From IMG/VR virus record IMGVR_UViG_3300030333_005836, positions 1 through 36,261 of that record: 36,261 nt of DNA; one strand, given 5' to 3'. The position numbers and the translations under genes are program-made. Below the pieces are notes generated by a model that had not been told where the DNA came from, did no database searches, and saw only the letters and a program-made list of their open reading frames with translations. Each line of letters starts with the position of its first letter. Positions within the stretch are counted from its first letter, which is position 1. The DNA is from a virus. Shown piece by piece: positions 22,795-29,328 of the stretch.

Positions 22795-24164
22795 GCCTAG
22801 AGCTCAACCCTCTGCAGCGTGACATTATCGCTAGCATCAGGAGCGAACACCGAGTGGTGAGCGCTCGATGTGGATGGGGCGCAGGTAAAACCTCGGCGCT
22901 TGTCTTCGCGATCCTCTTTATAGCTAAGTGGCGAGCGGGTACCTCAACGTTACTCGTGACCGACACCAACGGACGATACAACAGCGTTCTCATGCCTGAG
23001 ATGCAAAAGTGGCTTGGTCCGCTCGGTTGGGTCTACAACCACACCTTGAGACAGTGGTGCGATCCATCAACCGGCTCAACCGTTTGGTGTAGATCCTACT
23101 TCCGACCTGGGACGCGTGACACGACCCACAACCCCCTTGAGGGTCTCAACATCACATCAGGGTGTTGTCTCGTCGACGAGTGTCAGACGCTCGATGAAGA
23201 GGTTGCTCATAAAGCGTTGGGTCGTTTGCGCTCAGGGCCATCACCCATCATGATCTTGGTGGGCCTGCCTGTGGCTGATGCGTGGTGGTGTCGCTTAGCC
23301 GAGACATCAGGCTGTGAACCTAAGCTCTATACATCCTATGTTAATCAGAGCAACCTGAGTGATGAATGGTTTGAGGCTACCAAGCTACTGCCTGAAGCTG
23401 AGCGTGAGGCCATGGTCATGAATAAGCCAAAGCCTCCAAGCGGCTTGGTCTATTCTGAGTTCGACCCTTCAACGATGGTCATCGATGGATGGGAGTATAA
23501 GCCCACCATGAGCGCTCGAATCGCTATCGACTGGGGATTTAGAAAACCATCAGTGATCATCCTCGCCCATGATGCGGAGCTCAACGCTGATGTCATCTGC
23601 GCCGAGTTTAACCCTGCTGAGGTCACGGTCAAACAGCTCGCCCAACTCATTCTCTCAGTGGCTTGGCCACGTGCGCTGCAGAGCTCAGCGCCAGGTGATC
23701 GGATATGGTTAGACAATGGAGCCGCAGACAAAGCCGGCAAAGCGCGCAACGACCAAACAGGTGCAAGCGCATTCCGAGCGATGCGAGCAGCTCCCCCCAA
23801 CGGTTTGGGGATGCCGTTAAGATCGACCACTGACGCTATCCGCACCGACATTCTTAACGGTGTCGGCAAACTCAAGCGCGCATTCACTCGGCGTCAATAC
23901 CTCATCACTCGTGAGGTCTGGGATAAGGGCGAGCGCGTGAGCGGTAACTCAATCAGGAAGGCTCTGCTGAGCTATGCTTGGGAACGGAACAAAGAGCAAC
24001 CCAAGAAGGACGGGCGCGAGGACCCTCTAGACGCTCTGCGCTATGACTGCATTATGTGGAGATGGGCAGATGATCAGACAGTCGACCAACGCCGATATCA
24101 GGGCAGGGCTAAAACTAAATCACGCCGCGTCAGAGTTGGCGGCGCTAAAGCAAGAGAATTCTAA
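22791..24164 (+). CDS. Terminase large subunit
   Basis: 457 aa starting with GTG at 22791. The ATPase has Walker A GWGAGKTSA (~residues 28-36), the adenine-side LNPLQRDII start, Walker B CCLVDECQ (~128) and coupling motif LVGLP (~155). The C-terminal nuclease half begins RIAIDWGFRKPSVIIL (~245, first acidic metal ligand), followed by a VICAEFN strand and the acidic end segment DGREDPLDALRYD (~425), the usual third acidic cluster. This motor pumps DNA into the prohead and cuts concatemers. GTG is used instead of ATG because the coupled TGA fixes the start. Length is normal for the family. Confidence 0.92.
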   Translation: MSLELNPLQRDIIASIRSEHRVVSARCGWGAGKTSALVFAILFIAKWRAGTSTLLVTDTNGRYNSVLMPEMQKWLGPLGWVYNHTLRQWCDPSTGSTVWCRSYFRPGTRDTTHNPLEGLNITSGCCLVDECQTLDEEVAHKALGRLRSGPSPIMILVGLPVADAWWCRLAETSGCEPKLYTSYVNQSNLSDEWFEATKLLPEAEREAMVMNKPKPPSGLVYSEFDPSTMVIDGWEYKPTMSARIAIDWGFRKPSVIILAHDAELNADVICAEFNPAEVTVKQLAQLILSVAWPRALQSSAPGDRIWLDNGAADKAGKARNDQTGASAFRAMRAAPPNGLGMPLRSTTDAIRTDILNGVGKLKRAFTRRQYLITREVWDKGERVSGNSIRKALLSYAWERNKEQPKKDGREDPLDALRYDCIMWRWADDQTVDQRRYQGRAKTKSRRVRVGGAKAREF

Positions 24165-24165
24165 A

Positions 24166-25296
24166 TTGTGGATCATACCCAAAAACTTACACACATCTCA
24201 CTCTGTACAGGTTACGGAGGGATTGACCTTGGACTCTCGCGAGCGCTTAGCGGAGCAGTGCGCGCCGTCGCTTATGTGGAAATCGAAGCCTTCGCCGTCG
24301 AAAACTTGGTATCGAAGATTGAAAACGAACTGCTCGAGGTGGCGCCTATTTTTACGGATCTTAAACGATTCCCTTGGCGAAAGTTTCGAGGACGAGTGGA
24401 CATCGTCTCTGGCGGCTTCCCTTGTCAACCATTTAGCAGCGCAGGCAGAGGAGTTGGAGACGAAGACTCACGTCACTTGTTTCCCTACATTCTCAACGGT
24501 CTCAGAGAGTTGGGAAGACCTCCCCTTGTTTTCCTCGAAAATGTTGAAGGGATCATCTCATCAAAGCTTAAGGGTAACGAATGGAGCGACCTTGAAAGAA
24601 CGCCTGTTTTGTTGCATGTCCTCCGTGAGTTGGAACGCGTGGGTTACAGCACAACGGCGGGAATATTCTCGGCGCGTGAAATCGGCGCGCCCCATCAACG
24701 AAGACGTGTATTCATCTTGGGTTGTCGCTCCGATCTCGGAGAGTCAGGACGCGCTTTTATTTCAGGGATGCTTGAGCGAGGTCGAGGGGGGACAAGTCAA
24801 GTCTATCCCGCCCCACGAGGTGCAACCCAACATGCATACGAACCGCCCCGTGTCACAATGGGCAACGCCAGAAGCAGGGAGCAAAGACCACATGAGCTCG
24901 AATCCGGCTTATTACATAAGCCGGATGGAGAAGGGGAAACAAATAAGCCTCAATGGGCAAGTGATACTCGACGCACAAGAACCCGCGTCACTAGCAAGGC
25001 TCAATCCGAGATGGGTAGAGACGTTGATGGGCTTACCAGTGGGATGGGTTATGCCGAGCTGTGTTATGCCATGGACAATAGGACTGATGAACTCCGCTTA
25101 CTCGGGAATGGAGCTGTGCCTGACACAGCAAAGCGAGCATTCTGTCAACTGTGGCGAGATATGGAACACTCAACCTACTATTAAAACGAAGACTCGCGTC
25201 ACATGTTTCCCTACATTCTCAACGGTCTCAGAGAGTTGGGAAGACCTCCCCTTGTTTTCCTCGAAAATGTTAACGCGACGAGATGATGACGATTAA
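24166..25296 (+). CDS. Long overlapping reading frame over the methyltransferase (possible second gene)
   Basis: The +1 frame relative to the methyltransferase is open from before 24043 to the TAA at 25294-25296. The start is unclear: TTG 24166, or ATG 24043 inside terminase. It contains LNPRWVETLMGLPVGW (25000-25047) and, upstream, YSRRVKSARPINEDVYSSW and QWATPEAGSKDH, patterns I associate with phage proteins linked to C5 methyltransferases. The same bases encode methyltransferase motifs in the other frame, so conservation in one frame could drag the other along. It runs through the downstream duplicated 86 bp. No RBS supports independent translation. Confidence 0.35.
   Translation: MWIIPKNLHTSHSVQVTEGLTLDSRERLAEQCAPSLMWKSKPSPSKTWYRRLKTNCSRWRLFLRILNDSLGESFEDEWTSSLAASLVNHLAAQAEELETKTHVTCFPTFSTVSESWEDLPLFSSKMLKGSSHQSLRVTNGATLKERLFCCMSSVSWNAWVTAQRREYSRRVKSARPINEDVYSSWVVAPISESQDALLFQGCLSEVEGGQVKSIPPHEVQPNMHTNRPVSQWATPEAGSKDHMSSNPAYYISRMEKGKQISLNGQVILDAQEPASLARLNPRWVETLMGLPVGWVMPSCVMPWTIGLMNSAYSGMELCLTQQSEHSVNCGEIWNTQPTIKTKTRVTCFPTFSTVSESWEDLPLFSSKMLTRRDDDD
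24168..25184 (+). CDS. C5-cytosine DNA methyltransferase
   Basis: 338 aa from GTG 24168, three bases after the terminase stop. All main motifs are present in order: motif I CTGYGGIDLGLSRAL (13-27, SAM binding), motif IV GFPCQPFSSAG with catalytic Cys86, motif VI FLENVEG (122-128), motif VIII QRRRVFILG (177-185), a target-recognition region (~190-300), and motif X LRLLGNGAVP (309-318). It should transfer a methyl group from SAM to C5 of cytosine in a specific site, most likely protecting phage DNA from host restriction. No endonuclease partner is visible, so it is an orphan enzyme. A second frame (+1) is open across the whole gene. An 86 bp internal piece is duplicated downstream. Confidence 0.93.
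   Translation: MDHTQKLTHISLCTGYGGIDLGLSRALSGAVRAVAYVEIEAFAVENLVSKIENELLEVAPIFTDLKRFPWRKFRGRVDIVSGGFPCQPFSSAGRGVGDEDSRHLFPYILNGLRELGRPPLVFLENVEGIISSKLKGNEWSDLERTPVLLHVLRELERVGYSTTAGIFSAREIGAPHQRRRVFILGCRSDLGESGRAFISGMLERGRGGTSQVYPAPRGATQHAYEPPRVTMGNARSREQRPHELESGLLHKPDGEGETNKPQWASDTRRTRTRVTSKAQSEMGRDVDGLTSGMGYAELCYAMDNRTDELRLLGNGAVPDTAKRAFCQLWRDMEHSTYY
24460..24545 (+). repeat. 86 bp direct repeat, copy 1 (inside methyltransferase)
   Basis: Matches 25186-25271 at 84 of 86 bases; the offset is 726 bp, a multiple of three. It encodes methyltransferase residues 98-126, from DED through the ENV of motif VI. Confidence 0.92.
25186..25271 (+). repeat. 86 bp direct repeat, copy 2 (methyltransferase fragment)
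   Basis: Starts one base after the codon following the methyltransferase TAA and encodes the same peptide in the methyltransferase frame with L to M at one position, then runs to a stop after NATR. It looks like a remnant of a second methyltransferase copy or a recombination scar. Confidence 0.9.
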
Positions 25297-25504
25297 AACA
25301 ATTTTCTTAACTCCTAGAGAAGAGTTCGATAGTGCAATAATTACTATTCAGGATGGAATTGCTATTTATAAGGTTGAGCTAATTATTCAGGTTTATCAGC
25401 AACGCGGAATGAGTGAAAACGAAGCTAGGGATTTTTTCTTTTTTAATTGCGAGGGGGTATACATGGGTCCGTATACGCCTCGCTATGAATATGATTCTGA
25501 ATAA
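25283..25504 (+). CDS. Small AT-rich gene product, unrecognised
   Basis: 73 aa from ATG 25283 (or 25286). The DNA here is distinctly richer in A/T than its surroundings (runs such as GATTTTTTCTTTTTTAATTG), which suggests separate acquisition along with the methyltransferase fragment. The peptide (FLTPREEFDSAIITIQDGIAIYKVELIIQVYQQRGMSENEARDFFFFNCEGVYMG) has an EARDFFFFN segment seen in small phage hypothetical proteins, with no assigned role. It ends ten bases before the thyX ATG. Confidence 0.45.
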   Translation: MMTIKTIFLTPREEFDSAIITIQDGIAIYKVELIIQVYQQRGMSENEARDFFFFNCEGVYMGPYTPRYEYDSE

Positions 25505-25514
25505 AGGGATTTTG

Positions 25515-26189
25515 ATGAAGATCTATAATGACGGCGTTGGCGAGGTGATCTTACTCGACTCAATGGGCTCAGATGAGACACCAGCTCAAGCGGCTCGCGT
25601 GTCCTTCTCCAAGCTCAGCGCAGACATCACAAGCGGTATGAGCGACAAGGACGCTAAGCTCATCAGGTATCTGGCAGCGCATGGGCACACCTCACCATTC
25701 GAGCATGTCACAGCCTCATTTGAGCTCACGGTGCCTCTGTTCGTGCGCGCTCAGATCATGCGTCACCGCACCTTCTCATTCAATGAGATCAGCAGGCGCT
25801 ACACCTCAAAAGCTATCGCGATCTATCACCCTCAAGAGATCAGGCGCCAAGCAGAGAAGAATCTGCAATGCTCCTCTGACGAGCTCCCTGATGATCCCGA
25901 ACACTGCAAAGCGCTGTTTGCAAGCTCAGCCGCGACATCGATGGCGCTCTATAACGAGCTCATCTCTAGAGGTGTTTCACGTGAAACCGCGAGGATCGTT
26001 CTGCCCAACGGCCTCTACACCTCGTTTTGGATGTCGGGCAATCTTCACAACTGGGTTAAGTTCGTCAGGCTCAGGACTACCGAGCACGTACAGCTTGAGA
26101 CGCGCTTGGCTGCAGAGGCGATCAAGGCGCAACTGCTTGAGCGTTTCCCCATCTCAGTTAAAGCGCTGTTGAATGATGAGTATGAATAA
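25515..26189 (+). CDS. thyX: FAD-dependent thymidylate synthase ThyX
   Basis: 224 aa from ATG 25515 with AAAGGGA upstream. The ThyX signature RHRTFSFNEISRRY (pattern RHRxxSxNExSxRY) lies at ~residues 78-91, preceded by HGHTSPFEHVTASFEL and followed by the C-terminal NLHNWVKFVRLRTTEHVQLETRLAAEAI. ThyX makes dTMP from dUMP using methylene-THF, NAD(P)H and FAD. The next gene is a dCMP-deaminase-like enzyme that would supply dUMP, so the pair forms a short route to dTTP for phage DNA synthesis. Overlaps the deaminase by 17 bp. Length is normal. Confidence 0.95.
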   Translation: MKIYNDGVGEVILLDSMGSDETPAQAARVSFSKLSADITSGMSDKDAKLIRYLAAHGHTSPFEHVTASFELTVPLFVRAQIMRHRTFSFNEISRRYTSKAIAIYHPQEIRRQAEKNLQCSSDELPDDPEHCKALFASSAATSMALYNELISRGVSRETARIVLPNGLYTSFWMSGNLHNWVKFVRLRTTEHVQLETRLAAEAIKAQLLERFPISVKALLNDEYE

Positions 26190-26658
26190 ACACATCATCG
26201 CCAGACTCAAGCAAGCTCAGATTCTCAGCGAGCTCTCACCATGTCCACGTGGCAAGGTTGGCGCTGTGATCTTCGAGCCCATGAGTTGGGTCATTATTAG
26301 CGATGGATACAACGGGCCGCCGAGAGGTGGTGGTCATCTCTGCGGTGGTGACCTCTGTGAGAGAGACGTTAAGCAGATCATCAGCGGGACGATGACAGAG
26401 GTTGGATGCCATCACGCTGAGTCTAACGCGATCATTAACGCTGCTCGCCGAGGGAGCTCCACGATTGGCGCTTGGCTAGCCGTCTCGCGCACTCCCTGCC
26501 TCAACTGTGCTAAAGCTATACACCACGCAGGAATTGAGCGTGTTTATGTTATAACCGAGCAAGCGCTTGACTGCGTCGGCGCTGAATACCTCAGAGAGCA
26601 TAGCGTGGAGGTGATGAGATGGAGCGAGAAGAGGAGACATATCAAGAGCGATGTCTAG
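26173..26658 (+). CDS. Deoxycytidylate (dCMP) deaminase-like enzyme
   Basis: 161 aa from ATG 26173 (26182 also possible). Zinc-deaminase motifs: CHHAESNAI (His and catalytic Glu, H-A-E) and RTPCLNCAKAI (P-C-x-x-C), with the usual start PCPRGKVGAVIF and DGYNGPPRGG as in dCMP deaminases. It converts dCMP to dUMP, the ThyX substrate. The extra C-terminal residues (WSEKRRHIKSDV) are read in the overlap with the cyclase gene, whose perfect SD GGAGGTGA lies inside this gene. Confidence 0.88.
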   Translation: MMSMNKHIIARLKQAQILSELSPCPRGKVGAVIFEPMSWVIISDGYNGPPRGGGHLCGGDLCERDVKQIISGTMTEVGCHHAESNAIINAARRGSSTIGAWLAVSRTPCLNCAKAIHHAGIERVYVITEQALDCVGAEYLREHSVEVMRWSEKRRHIKSDV

Positions 26659-27416
26659 CCGTCGTTCTCCTCGACCTCATAGGCTCCACTCAGTTTGTCG
26701 AGCGCTTTGGAGCTTATGACGCGGCGCGGTGGTTTCAGTATCACGACCGCAGGGCAAGGACTTTGATTCAGCGCTTCAACGGTCGAGAGATAGACCGCTC
26801 TGATGGATTCCTCATCAGCTTTGAGAGGGTTATCGATGCGGTCAACTTCGGCTTATATTATCAAATGACAGTACCACAGCTCACCAAGCTTAACGCCCGA
26901 ATCGGTATTCATTGGGGGCCAGTTGTCGAGGTTCAGCAGCGTGAGCTTGATGTCGTGGCAGGGGCTAAGCCGATTGAGCTTGAAGGGATCACTAAAAACA
27001 TCGCGGCGCGCACAATGTCGATATGTATGGCGGGTCAAGTGCTGCTCACTCGTGATGCTTTTGCCCGAGTGCGATCACGCTCTAACAGCATGACGCCGAG
27101 AGATACACGCTTCTCATGTGTCGGGCTGTACAAGTTCAAGGGCGTGCGCGACTTACAAACGCTCTACGCGGTCGGCTGTGACATTAAGGTTTTACAGCCT
27201 CCACCAGGTAACGCAAAAGTAACGCGCGTTGGAGGTCCTAAGAGGATCAGGAGCAGGGCTAGACATCGCAAGTGGTTGGAGTGGGCTGAGTGGTTGCTTT
27301 ATCGTCTAGCGCTGATCAGCTTTGGCTATATCGTCGCCCACATGTACCCCTATCTGAAATACAAATTCTCACCGCTGATCAACCGATTGATGGAGATTTA
27401 TGAGCACTATAGATGA
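26619..27416 (+). CDS. Membrane-anchored class III nucleotide cyclase-like protein
   Basis: 265 aa from ATG 26619 with SD GGAGGTGA five bases upstream. Residues ~12-185 form a cyclase homology domain: VVLLDLIGST with metal-binding Asp19, NGREIDRSDGFLISFE with second Asp62, ARIGIHWGPVV (strand and turn), and ITKNIAARTMS with transition-state Asn127 and Arg131, then GQVLLT and LYKFKGVRDLQTLYAV. The Lys that usually selects purine (K-x-x-G-D) is replaced: the site reads I-D-R-S-D. Residues ~200-220 are basic and ~226-246 form a TM helix near the C-terminus. Predicted product is a cyclic nucleotide; ATP, GTP or a pyrimidine NTP cannot be told apart. The next gene overlaps it by 17 bp. Confidence 0.8.
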   Translation: MEREEETYQERCLAVVLLDLIGSTQFVERFGAYDAARWFQYHDRRARTLIQRFNGREIDRSDGFLISFERVIDAVNFGLYYQMTVPQLTKLNARIGIHWGPVVEVQQRELDVVAGAKPIELEGITKNIAARTMSICMAGQVLLTRDAFARVRSRSNSMTPRDTRFSCVGLYKFKGVRDLQTLYAVGCDIKVLQPPPGNAKVTRVGGPKRIRSRARHRKWLEWAEWLLYRLALISFGYIVAHMYPYLKYKFSPLINRLMEIYEHYR

Positions 27417-27864
27417 GGAGAAACGCACACTCAGAGGTTGGTGGTTTAGCGTTGTGTTTATGGGCTTGGTCGTTGGCTTAATCGTCTTCTTGGCTTATGT
27501 AGACATCGTCAAAGAGAACCGCGATATACTTATCGGAATCATAGGCATGCTCACCGGCTCAATCTCATCGATGCTAGCCGTGGCCTCGGGGCGTGACCCT
27601 GCCGAGGTCGAGCAACTCAGAGACGATCTCGCGACCAAAGAGGCAGACCGTCAAGCGCTCATTGCTAGACTCAGAGACGCTCACATCAACAGCCAACTCA
27701 AATCAGATATGCTCATGGAGCTCCAGACCGCAATGATTAATCAGCTCGCTGAGCTTAGAGTCATGAATCGATCAGAGGGTGATGTTTCTCTCAATAAGCA
27801 TGTGGCTGAGTGGATACCTGATACTGAACAGGATGACACTGAACAGAAGACTAGTGACACGTGA
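27400..27864 (+). CDS. Two-TM coiled-coil protein coupled to the cyclase
   Basis: 154 aa; the ATG at 27400 lies inside the cyclase gene with GGAG upstream. TM1 is WWFSVVFMGLVVGLIVFLAYV (~14-34), TM2 ILIGIIGMLTGSISSMLAVA (~43-62), followed by a coiled coil (PAEVEQLRDDLATKEADRQALIARLRDAHI, ~67-100) and a polar acidic tail. No cyclic-nucleotide-binding domain is visible. It may be a membrane effector paired with the cyclase, or an unrelated holin-like protein of the kind found near phage portal genes. Overlap and shared membrane location favour joint action, but this is inference. Confidence 0.55.
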   Translation: MSTIDEEKRTLRGWWFSVVFMGLVVGLIVFLAYVDIVKENRDILIGIIGMLTGSISSMLAVASGRDPAEVEQLRDDLATKEADRQALIARLRDAHINSQLKSDMLMELQTAMINQLAELRVMNRSEGDVSLNKHVAEWIPDTEQDDTEQKTSDT

Positions 27865-27882
27865 ACAGAATATTAGTACAAT
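27854..27882 (+). promoter_or_regulatory. Sigma70-type promoter before the head genes
   Basis: GTGACA (27854-27859), 17 bp spacer, TACAAT (27877-27882). It lies at the end of the two-TM gene and 30 bases before the portal ATG, separating the inserted signalling/nucleotide genes from the head operon. Confidence 0.6.
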
Positions 27883-27912
27883 GGCGACTGTTTAAGCACA
27901 TCAGGAGACACG

Positions 27913-29328
27913 ATGAGCGAATCAAAAACAGGTGACACACCTCGACACATGAGAGCGCTCTCACCTAGATTTGGCTCTCGTGGTATCTCAGGCACACAGC
28001 TTAGCGGCGGCACTATCGCCAAAGAGAGCAACGCTCAGCTTACCGGCCTCAACTGGGTTCAAGAGGCTGAGGAGATGTTAAGGACAGACCCCATCGTGAG
28101 GCGTTCTTGGCATATGCTCCGACAGACTTTGCTCTCAGCCTCATGGCGTTTTGAGCCGGGTGTTGAGGGTGACTTGGTGGCCGAGGAGCTCGCGCGCTAT
28201 GCTAACGAGTGTTGGGGCTTTGATGGCCACTCAGGGCAGATGATCACCTCATGGGAAGATCAGTTGAGCTATCTCTTTGAGTTCGTCCCTGTTGGTTATC
28301 GCTACGCTGAAGAGGTCTATAGAGTTGGGCCTGACTCAACAGGTAGGGTTAGGGTTTGGCTCAGTCATTACGCAGACCGTGAGCCGAGCGCGCATAGTCG
28401 CTGGCTAAGCCGAGACGATCAACATCTTGACGGCGTGATGCAGAACATGGTTGGCGGTGGTAAGACGCCAGAGCCCATTCCTGCTAACAAACTCCTACTC
28501 CTCACCCTCAATCGCACAGGCTCAAATTTCGAGGGCGTTGGCATGCTTCGCCCTGTTTGGTGGTGGTGGCGAACTAAACAGCGCGTATCTAATCTCATGT
28601 GTGTTGGTCTAGATCGTTGGGCTGTCCCGACACCTAAAGTGGTAGTTGATCGCGCAGTAGCTGAGCAGATCGGGCTCACTGATGGTGACATCGACGCGAT
28701 GATTGATGACGCAGAGGCTCAGGCTCAGGCGTTTATCTCAGCTGAGCAGAGCTACTTGGTGGAGAACTCAGCGGTTAAGTTTGACACATACGCAGCACAG
28801 CCGAACCTCTACGCAGATGGTCCGATCAATATTATCACCAAATGCGACAGCCAAATCGCGGCGGCGTTCTTGTCTCAATTCGCAGACTTGGGCAATACGG
28901 ATACAGGCGCGCGCTCGGTCGGTGAGATTCATCTCTCTGTGTTCAGGAGGGCCGCTATTAACCTCTGTGACCTAGTGGCCGCTCAGGTGAGTGGTATTGA
29001 TCGTCGCGGCGGTGGCACCATAGGCCGACTCATTAGGTGGAACTATGGCGCGGTCGATCCCTCCAAACTCCCAAGGCTCACTCATACAGGGCTAGACACT
29101 GATGATTTGGCTGATTCTCTTCAAATGCTCCCTGGTTTAGTTCAAGCAGGGCTCATCACTCCTGACGATGAACTTGAGCGCGTGATTAGAGCCAAGCTTG
29201 GTGCAGGTGATCTGCCAGAGGACGCGAGCCGCTCACCAATGATGAGAGTCAGCACCCCTAGTTATGTAGGCGGAGGCGTTAGCGCTTTAGCTGAGCAGCT
29301 CATTAGAAGGAGGCGCAGCAATGGTTAA
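27913..29328 (+). CDS. Portal protein (Mu gp29-like, DUF935 type)
   Basis: 471 aa, SD AGGAGA upstream. The layout fits Mu-type portals: N-terminal polar segment, AEEMLRTDPIVRRSWHMLRQTLLSASWRFEP (typical early helix), the wing region with VGYRYAEEVYRV, PANKLLLLTLNRTGSNFEGVGMLRPVWWWWRTKQ (a hallmark of this family: the 'return to host geometry' segment with a Trp cluster), and a C-terminal helical crown. Twelve copies form the head vertex through which DNA passes. The protease/scaffold gene overlaps its end by eight bases. Confidence 0.82.
   Translation: MSESKTGDTPRHMRALSPRFGSRGISGTQLSGGTIAKESNAQLTGLNWVQEAEEMLRTDPIVRRSWHMLRQTLLSASWRFEPGVEGDLVAEELARYANECWGFDGHSGQMITSWEDQLSYLFEFVPVGYRYAEEVYRVGPDSTGRVRVWLSHYADREPSAHSRWLSRDDQHLDGVMQNMVGGGKTPEPIPANKLLLLTLNRTGSNFEGVGMLRPVWWWWRTKQRVSNLMCVGLDRWAVPTPKVVVDRAVAEQIGLTDGDIDAMIDDAEAQAQAFISAEQSYLVENSAVKFDTYAAQPNLYADGPINIITKCDSQIAAAFLSQFADLGNTDTGARSVGEIHLSVFRRAAINLCDLVAAQVSGIDRRGGGTIGRLIRWNYGAVDPSKLPRLTHTGLDTDDLADSLQMLPGLVQAGLITPDDELERVIRAKLGAGDLPEDASRSPMMRVSTPSYVGGGVSALAEQLIRRRRSNG

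Noticed and set aside
27400-27864. Two-TM protein as the main holin
   Set aside because: The lysis genes are at 9.4-10.3 kb and include a better holin candidate; this gene is coupled to the cyclase instead. A second holin cannot be fully excluded.
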